Assembly (NCBI GenBank): GCA_900759335.1
Contig: CAAEUX010000031.1
Location: forward strand, 1-27,067
Reading direction: 5' to 3'
DNA from: an uncultured Collinsella sp.
GTDB taxonomy: Bacteria > Actinomycetota > Coriobacteriia > Coriobacteriales > Coriobacteriaceae
DNA length: 27,067 nucleotides
In this document: piece after piece, positions 22,020 to 27,067 of the stretch
Layout of the letters: each line of letters opens with the position of its first letter
Numbering within the stretch: the stretch's first letter is position 1
Made by a program: the position numbers and the translations under genes
Notes under the pieces: generated by a model
Told to the model about the DNA's origin: nothing
What the model saw: the letters and a program-made list of their open reading frames with translations, nothing else
The model's database searches: none

Positions 22020-23256
22020 TAATATAAGTACGTTGCGGAAACTTTAATCCCGGGAACAGCTTGCTCGTGAGCTCGCAGAAATAGCCGTCCGTCATGCTCG
22101 CGATGTAATCCACCACCGCTTGATCCTTGTCATCCTGCCAGGCATAGGTACGGTCGTAGTAGGAAAGCTGCTGCTCAATGCGAGAAATGTGGTGCTTAAA
22201 GATGTACGAGGACTCGTCGCCTTCGTTTATATCCTGCAGGCAACGGTCGTAGAGCTTTTCGAACGCCTCGCGCAGCTCCGCTTCGGAGTCGCCTTCGATG
22301 CCGCCCTTGCTATAGATCTTTACGTAGTTCTCGCGCTTGGCTCGGCGGATTTCCTCAAACAGCTCCTCGCTCATCTCGATGCGCGGCTTGCCATAGCTGT
22401 GCTCAACGATATCGATGGAGGCATGCGTAAGGATCCAGCTGTTGTATGCCCCACCCAGGCCATCGTCAAACGCGTCGGGCGCCAGCAGGCCCGCCGCAAT
22501 GGCGTCTTGACGATCGCGTCCAACGTAGCCAAGGATATCCGAGATGCGAACCACGCAGCCCTCGAGCGTCATGGGACGCAGATGCTCAATTGCGCTATAA
22601 CCCATGGCAATGCAGTCCTCAACCGTCTGATCGAACTGGTCAAAGGAGCACATGTCCGAGAGCTCAAACACGCGTTGCTCGTATTCGCCGTTATGGCACA
22701 AGACGCCATCGAGCGTCTGGAGCGACACGTTGCGGCCATACAGCGTATCGAGCACGCGTGCCGACTGCACGTTATGGAAAAAGTAGCGACCCGTGCGCTC
22801 GTGGTAAATATCGTTGAGAAAGCGCTCGCCGGCATGGCCGAAGGGCGTGTGACCCAAGTCGTGGCCTAAGCCAATCGCCTCAATCAGATCGCAGTTGAGC
22901 CCCAGGGCGCGACCGATATCGCGCGCAATGCGCGAGACAAGCTGCACGTGCAAACCGCGGCGCGACAGATCATCATTGCTACGGAAACTAAAGACCTGCG
23001 TTTTGCCTGCATAACGCGTGTATGCCGGAAGATGAAGAATCTTTTCGGTATCGCGCATAAACGCCGGACGCATAAGCGTGCCTTTGTCCGCAGCGCGATC
23101 AATACGACGAATGACCTGGTCGTCGTTGCAACGATACGGGTTGACGGCACCCGAAGCACGATCGGCAGAAATGCGCTCGACCAGCTCGGGCGACAACGCC
23201 GAAGGAATACGGTCCATGCGCGCCTTAATGACGGCCGTTTCTTGATTAGTTACCAT
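22009..23256 (-). CDS. dgt: dGTPase-like HD-domain phosphohydrolase
   Basis: 415 residues. A deoxynucleoside-triphosphate triphosphohydrolase of the HD superfamily, which splits dGTP or other dNTPs into nucleoside and triphosphate. Metal-binding residues are seen at H103 (RRGLHVQ), H132-D133 (GLGHDLGHTPFGH), with H136 and H141 nearby. The family lead-in LHLPAYTRYAGKTQVF is present. The start at 23256 has AAGGAG six bases ahead; a longer in-frame start adds nine poor residues. It follows the prepilin peptidase gene by 31 nt, probably one transcript. Confidence 0.93.
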   Translation of the reverse strand: MVTNQETAVIKARMDRIPSALSPELVERISADRASGAVNPYRCNDDQVIRRIDRAADKGTLMRPAFMRDTEKILHLPAYTRYAGKTQVFSFRSNDDLSRRGLHVQLVSRIARDIGRALGLNCDLIEAIGLGHDLGHTPFGHAGERFLNDIYHERTGRYFFHNVQSARVLDTLYGRNVSLQTLDGVLCHNGEYEQRVFELSDMCSFDQFDQTVEDCIAMGYSAIEHLRPMTLEGCVVRISDILGYVGRDRQDAIAAGLLAPDAFDDGLGGAYNSWILTHASIDIVEHSYGKPRIEMSEELFEEIRRAKRENYVKIYSKGGIEGDSEAELREAFEKLYDRCLQDINEGDESSYIFKHHISRIEQQLSYYDRTYAWQDDKDQAVVDYIASMTDGYFCELTSKLFPGLKFPQRTYINER

Positions 23257-23287
23257 GGCATGCTCCTTAAGAAGGATGCGCAATCGG

Positions 23288-23710
23288 TTACAATGTGCAG
23301 CCCACGACCTCGATTATGGCAAAAATCGGCACCAAAAACGGGAGCAATGGCAGGGAGCGCGATTTTGTGAAAAGGCAGGAGAGGGCCAGGGTCAGGAGCG
23401 AGACGGCAAATGCCACGATGCCGCCCATAGGGTCGAGCGTGCAAAGCGCGAAGAGTGCTTTGACGTCCCCCATGCCAATGCCGGGGGCGTGGCGAACACG
23501 ACGCCAGAGTGACTCAGTAAGCACAAGGGCAAGGTAGACGATGACCGCAAGACCGGCGTGGTCAAGCGCCGTGGTAACGCCCTTGTCGAGCCAGACGCCT
23601 GCCAACGCCGCCACCGCACACACGCCGGCAAGCTCATTGGGAAACCGTCGCTCACGGGCATCAACCAACGCACCGGCAAAGATGCAAATCCAAAATGGGA
23701 TGTAGGACAT
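23288..23710 (-). CDS. short prepilin (A24) peptidase, CpaA-like
   Basis: 140 residues with several membrane helices. The two catalytic aspartates of the A24 family are visible: Asp in ALVDARERRFPNELAG near the N-terminus, and the GxGD motif in GIGMGDVKALFAL. The N-terminal methylase domain of PilD is missing, as in CpaA/TadV. It would cleave type IV or Flp pilin-like leaders, yet no pilin or secretion genes lie in the window. The start at 23710 has a strong AAGGAGG; an in-frame upstream start is less likely. Confidence 0.88.
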   Translation of the reverse strand: MSYIPFWICIFAGALVDARERRFPNELAGVCAVAALAGVWLDKGVTTALDHAGLAVIVYLALVLTESLWRRVRHAPGIGMGDVKALFALCTLDPMGGIVAFAVSLLTLALSCLFTKSRSLPLLPFLVPIFAIIEVVGCTL

Positions 23711-23742
23711 CGCGCACCTCCTTGGGCAGCTGCTCAAACGCA

Positions 23743-23783
23743 AAAACCACCACAAAGGTGCCTGTCCCCTTTGTGGTGGTTTT
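23743..23783. repeat. 16-bp perfect palindrome (REP-like), possible terminator
   Basis: AAAACCACCACAAAGG (23743-23758) and its perfect complement (23768-23783) flank a 9-nt loop. The GGTGCCTGTCCCC stretch spans the loop. On the minus strand the stem ends in TTTTTG, so it may terminate the glycosyltransferase transcript. A partial copy of the right arm (GGTGGTGGTTA) follows. The form resembles dispersed REP-type palindromes. Confidence 0.6.
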
Positions 23784-23791
23784 GGTGGTGG

Positions 23792-25087
23792 TTATTTGGC
23801 GCCTTGCATGACCTCGTCGAGGGTAACGTTGACTGCGTGCTGCGTCGGGACCCAGTCGACCTTTAGGAACAGAGCAGCCACCGTGATGGGGATATAGCTG
23901 AACATAAAGATCGGGAAGGTAAACAGGTTGGTCACCAAACGCCACTTTTGCGCGCAATGAATGTGCTTGTACTCGAAGATGGTCGTGAGTAGCGCCAGGA
24001 TAAAGAAGGTCTGGTACATCATCACGAAGGTCATAATGAGCGAGGCGGCACAAGCCTGCATCTCGACCTCGGTGGCCAAGAAACCGTGCGAAAGCCCGCC
24101 CACGATGAGGAAGGTCGCGTTGGCGAGCATCGAGATGAGCGAAAGCAGCATGCCCGGAGCGATGGTCATAAACATGTCGTAGGCGGCAAAGCGATGATAG
24201 CGGAACATCGACTTGACCAAGTGCTTACCGTAGGTAAAGAACACCTGGTAGAAGCCCTTGGTCCAGCGCATGCGCTGTTTCCAGGACGCCTTAAACGTCA
24301 CCGGCTGCTCGTCAAAGAACTCCGCCGGCGCATAACCGATGCGGATGCCGTGAATGGCGCAGAACGTGGTGAACTGAATGTCCTCAGTCAGCGTATGGAA
24401 CTGCCAACCGTGCATGCCCTCGATAACGCTTGCGGAGATGAGGTAGCCCGAACCCGAGACGGCGCAAGACGTCTTGCAGATGTTACGCGCGTTGTTAAGG
24501 AAGCGGGCCTCACGCAGATACCAGGTGGCGTTGGCCGCAGAGATCCACGAGCTGCCGAAGTTCTTGGAATTGCGATAGCTCGTGACCACATGGAAGCCCT
24601 GGTCAAAGGCATCATTCATCTTGGAGACGTAATCGCGGGAGATAACATTGTCGGCATCGAAGATAAAGTAGCCCTCAAACGTATCGGGATACTCGTTGAG
24701 AATGCGATCGAAACCAAAGTCCATGACCCAGCTCTTGCCCTTACGGGCCAGGTCATTGCGCTCATAGACGATGGCGCCCGCCTCGCGCGCGAGCTGTGCC
24801 GTGTTATCGGTACAGGCATCGGCGACCACAAAGACCTCGATGAGCTCGGACGGATAATCCTGGTCCTTGATGGAGCGAACAAGATTGGCGATAACGGCCT
24901 CCTCGTTATGCGCCGCGATAAAGAAGGCATAGCGGTGGAGTTTTTTGGCCTTGGGAGGCGCGACCTCGCCACGAAGAGCGCCGATGACAAAGAAGACCAC
25001 CTGGTACAGAAAGCAGACCGTGAGCAGCGTGACGACAATCTGGTTGAAAATCACGATGGGTGTGTTGGTTTGTAAAAAGGCGAGCAT
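23792..25087 (-). CDS. membrane GT2 glycosyltransferase (processive type)
   Basis: 431 residues. An N-terminal membrane helix (about 12-38) precedes a family 2 catalytic domain, with four or so membrane helices from about 300 to 410. Catalytic elements are VVADACTD (88-94), DAD at 144-146, TED at 234-236 and QRMRW at 271-275 (the QxxRW motif of processive enzymes). This pattern fits synthases of surface polysaccharides such as poly-N-acetylglucosamine or hyaluronan-like polymers. The sugar cannot be told. GGGAG precedes the ATG at 25087. No other polysaccharide genes lie beside it. Confidence 0.92.
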   Translation of the reverse strand: MLAFLQTNTPIVIFNQIVVTLLTVCFLYQVVFFVIGALRGEVAPPKAKKLHRYAFFIAAHNEEAVIANLVRSIKDQDYPSELIEVFVVADACTDNTAQLAREAGAIVYERNDLARKGKSWVMDFGFDRILNEYPDTFEGYFIFDADNVISRDYVSKMNDAFDQGFHVVTSYRNSKNFGSSWISAANATWYLREARFLNNARNICKTSCAVSGSGYLISASVIEGMHGWQFHTLTEDIQFTTFCAIHGIRIGYAPAEFFDEQPVTFKASWKQRMRWTKGFYQVFFTYGKHLVKSMFRYHRFAAYDMFMTIAPGMLLSLISMLANATFLIVGGLSHGFLATEVEMQACAASLIMTFVMMYQTFFILALLTTIFEYKHIHCAQKWRLVTNLFTFPIFMFSYIPITVAALFLKVDWVPTQHAVNVTLDEVMQGAK

Positions 25088-25121
25088 GCAGGCTCCCAGG
25101 AACGCGTTACGTAAACAATCG

Positions 25122-25151
25122 TATATCTTACCGCAGGCTTACCGAGTTCAA
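25122..25151 (-). promoter_or_regulatory. candidate promoter of the glycosyltransferase gene
   Basis: On the minus strand TTGAAC (plus 25146-25151) is followed after 15 bp by TAAGAT (plus 25125-25130) or after 18 bp by GATATA (plus 25122-25127). It lies in the 82-nt gap after rluD, about 40 nt ahead of the gene. Confidence 0.35.
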
Positions 25152-25169
25152 GAAACCACCTAATACCGG

Positions 25170-26183
25170 CTAGGCTTCGAGAAGGCCAAGCTGCGGGACG
25201 ATGTCGTCGCCGGCGGCGGTGCGGCCAAGCGAGCGCGGGGCCAGGTCGTCAAGAACCGCAGCGAGATCCCACGGCAGCTCGTCGCGGCATTCGATGCGCT
25301 CGCCCGTCACGGGATGGTCGAATGCGACGCGCCAGGAATGAAGGAATTGCCTGGTCAGACCCTGATCGGCGCGTGCATCGCACTTGCCGTAGAGTGGATC
25401 GCCCACGCAGGCGTGGTTGATATGGCGCATATGCACACGAATCTGATGCGTGCGGCCCGTAAACAGGTGGCACTCGACGAGCGTATAGCCGTCGTCAAAT
25501 CGCGTGGAATCGAAGCGCTCGAGCACCTTAAAGGTCGTGATGGCCTGGCGCGCGAAAGGGTCGTCCGAAACCGCCATCTTGACACGGTCGCGCGTCGATC
25601 GGGCAATGCCGGTGTTAATGGTGCCCTCATCCATGGCAATATGACCGTGAACGAGCGTAATGTAGCGGCGGTCGAGTGTGCGCGTACGGATAAGATTTTG
25701 GAGCGCGCGTTGGGTGTCGTCGTCTTTTGCCGCGAGCATAAGGCCCGAGGTATCGCGATCCAGGCGATGCACGATGCCGGGGCGGTCCTCGCCCTGCACG
25801 GTGCCCAGATGGTCGATACCGCAGTGATAGACCAGGGCATTCGCGAGCGTACCGCTCTCATGGCCATGCGCAGGATGGCACACCAGGCCGCGCTGCTTGG
25901 AAAGCACAATGAGATAGTCGTCCTCGTAGCGGATATCGAGGGGAATGGCCTCGGGAATCACATCGGTCGGGTCGTGCGGCTCGGGCAAGTCGACCGAGAT
26001 GCGATCGCCGGCGCGTACGGCGTACTTTTTAGAGAGACAAATCTCACCGTTGACGGCAACGGCGCCTCCCTCGATCAGATGCGCGCAGGCAGAGCGCGTG
26101 GGGCAGCCGTCGTTGGCACCCAGAAAGGCGTCGAGACGCTGACCAGCGGCATCGTCGGCAACAAGAATATGGATGTCGGCCAT
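25170..26183 (-). CDS. rluD: RluD-type 23S rRNA pseudouridine synthase
   Basis: 337 residues. An N-terminal S4 domain (about 14-70) is followed by the RluA/RluD catalytic domain with the motif GIVHRLDRDTSGLML (catalytic Asp142). LFTGRTHQIRVHM is the other conserved block. It converts uridines of 23S rRNA (helix 69 in RluD) to pseudouridine. Which RluA-family site it modifies is inferred from length and the S4 domain. Its ATG overlaps the lspA stop by one base (TAATG). The lspA-rluD pairing is widespread in Gram-positive bacteria. Confidence 0.95.
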   Translation of the reverse strand: MADIHILVADDAAGQRLDAFLGANDGCPTRSACAHLIEGGAVAVNGEICLSKKYAVRAGDRISVDLPEPHDPTDVIPEAIPLDIRYEDDYLIVLSKQRGLVCHPAHGHESGTLANALVYHCGIDHLGTVQGEDRPGIVHRLDRDTSGLMLAAKDDDTQRALQNLIRTRTLDRRYITLVHGHIAMDEGTINTGIARSTRDRVKMAVSDDPFARQAITTFKVLERFDSTRFDDGYTLVECHLFTGRTHQIRVHMRHINHACVGDPLYGKCDARADQGLTRQFLHSWRVAFDHPVTGERIECRDELPWDLAAVLDDLAPRSLGRTAAGDDIVPQLGLLEA

Positions 26184-26782
26184 TAGCGCTCGTTCCTTTC
26201 GCGAATCTTGCGGGCACGCTCCCCGCGTTGCTGGGCCTTGCGCTTAGCGCGGGCCTCGTCACGGGCGTTAAGCTCGGCGGTCGCATCGACCTCACGGGCC
26301 GCAGGGCTCAAGAACATGTAGCCGAAGAGGGCGAGCACGACGCCCAAGGTAATGCCGATATCGGCCACATTGAAGACGGGGAAGTCGATGAAGGTGGTGG
26401 CAATAAAATCGGTCACGAAGCCAAAGGCCAAACGATCGATAGCGTTGCCGATAGCACCGCCCGCAACCATCGCCATGCCCACAACCTCAAGATGGGCCAG
26501 CCGGGGCGCACGAACGAGGTACACGGCAATAGCGATAATGACCGCCAACGCCAGCACGGCAAACGCGACGCCATGCCCCTCGCCCATGCTAAAGGCAGCA
26601 CCGATATTGCGGACAAACATAAAGTCGATGACACCGGGGATGACGGTCACATGCAAAGCGTCGCCCACGGCACGAACCGCAAGCTTGGTCAGCTGGTCAA
26701 CAAGCAGCACAACGAGCGCTACCCCACCAGCAACACCCAACCGCCAACGCAAAGGCGGCGTCATATCCCCAGTACGACCCAA
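26183..26782 (-). CDS. lspA: lipoprotein signal peptidase
   Basis: 199 residues, four membrane helices. It removes signal peptides from prolipoproteins. The catalytic aspartates are in GNAIDRL (D116) and FNVADIGI (D141); the conserved VRNIGAAFSM precedes them. A basic, disordered C-terminal tail of about 40 residues (Arg/Glu/Lys-rich) is additional. The start is uncertain. TTG at 26782 has AGGGG six bases ahead. ATG at 26764 (MTPPLRWRLG) lies with its nearest G-rich site only 2 nt away. A possible -10 (TATAAG on the minus strand, plus 26833-26838) has no good -35. Confidence 0.93.
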   Translation of the reverse strand: MGRTGDMTPPLRWRLGVAGGVALVVLLVDQLTKLAVRAVGDALHVTVIPGVIDFMFVRNIGAAFSMGEGHGVAFAVLALAVIIAIAVYLVRAPRLAHLEVVGMAMVAGGAIGNAIDRLAFGFVTDFIATTFIDFPVFNVADIGITLGVVLALFGYMFLSPAAREVDATAELNARDEARAKRKAQQRGERARKIRERNER

Positions 26783-26889
26783 ATCAATCCCCTACCCTCA
26801 GATAATCAAATTCCGTTTACGCAATAATCCATCTTATATTGCCATAAGCAGAACGCACGACATATCCACCAACGCAAGCGAAATAACCA

Positions 26890-26931
26890 GCTAAAAACGA
26901 AAGCGGCATTCCGAAAAACAGAATGCCGCTT
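26890..26931 (-). terminator. terminator of an off-window minus-strand gene
   Basis: AAGCGGCATTC (26901-26911) and GAATGCCGCTT (26921-26931) form a perfect 11-bp stem. On the minus strand it is followed by TTCGTTTTTAG. It must end a gene located to the right of the window. Confidence 0.75.
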
Positions 26932-26955
26932 GGACGTGACAAAAGTTGACGTTGG

Positions 26956-26990
26956 GGACGTTCTTGTTTGACAGTCGTTTAAGAACGTCC
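26956..26990. repeat. 10-bp palindrome, REP-like
   Basis: GGACGTTCTT (26956-26965) and AAGAACGTCC (26981-26990) are perfect complements around a 15-nt loop. The left arm is led by GG, giving the GGGGAC core. It lacks a T-run on either strand, so it is not a terminator. It shares this core and the TCGTTTAA stretch with the palindrome at 199-269. Confidence 0.45.
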
Positions 26991-27067
26991 ATTACAGTCG
27001 AAATTGTCAGCCTGGGACCATCTCGGGCTACGATTGAGGCGCGCCCAGAACGGGCCGCCGACCGGGC
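26991..27067. other. right edge, unassigned
   Basis: No gene can be supported in these 77 bases. A minus-strand frame is open to the edge and another ends with TAG at 27029-27031. Either could be the end of a gene lying beyond the window. Confidence 0.3.

Noticed and set aside
26890..27067. An open minus-strand frame entering from the right edge
   Set aside because: It would read through the palindrome and the stem of a strong terminator, so it is unlikely to be coding; a partial gene further right cannot be judged.

Overview
The window looks like chromosomal DNA of a Coriobacteriia gut actinobacterium, most likely Collinsella or a close relative. This is inferred from moderately high GC, the protein style, and the block alaS-ruvX-mltG-yqeG-aroK-aroB / M24 peptidase / efp-asp23-nusB-xseB-tlyA-nadK-recN. 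No database search was possible. Almost every gene lies on the minus strand. The exceptions are a RpiR-type regulator (2631-3488) and a small membrane-protein gene (17098-17337). No tRNA, rRNA, CRISPR array, transposase or prophage gene was seen.

Left edge to 3.7 kb: a non-coding edge carries a 24-bp perfect palindrome. It is followed by a one-gene fructose-family PTS permease (domain order B-C-A, minus) that diverges from a MurR/RpiR regulator (plus). The shared control region holds a candidate operator. The regulator and recN converge on a strong two-way terminator, which sits at the tip of a roughly 155-nt inverted-repeat element.

3.7-8.9 kb: a tight housekeeping operon reads efp, asp23-like, nusB, xseB, tlyA, nadK, recN from a promoter with a perfect TATAAT. 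8.9-10.1 kb: an M24 peptidase with its own terminator. 10.2-16.9 kb: a second operon reads alaS, ruvX, mltG, yqeG, aroK, aroB. Its AroB-like product has lost every zinc ligand and most substrate-binding motifs, while the adjacent shikimate kinase looks intact.

17.1-20.5 kb: a small AT-rich membrane-protein gene faces a four-gene operon (DUF948, RsbW-like protein, SigB/F/G-family sigma factor, AI-2E permease). The RsbW-like protein has a degenerate ATP site, and a SigB-like promoter candidate lies ahead of the operon. 20.6-23.7 kb: rarA, dgt and an orphan prepilin peptidase. A textbook Gram-positive LexA box lies between dgt and rarA. 23.8-26.8 kb: a membrane GT2 glycosyltransferase, rluD and lspA. 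The right edge carries a terminator for an off-window gene and another palindrome.

The most notable signals are the AroB pseudoenzyme, the degenerate anti-sigma factor with its probable autoregulated promoter, the LexA box at rarA, the AT-rich membrane microprotein, and four palindromic intergenic elements that may be REP/MITE-like.
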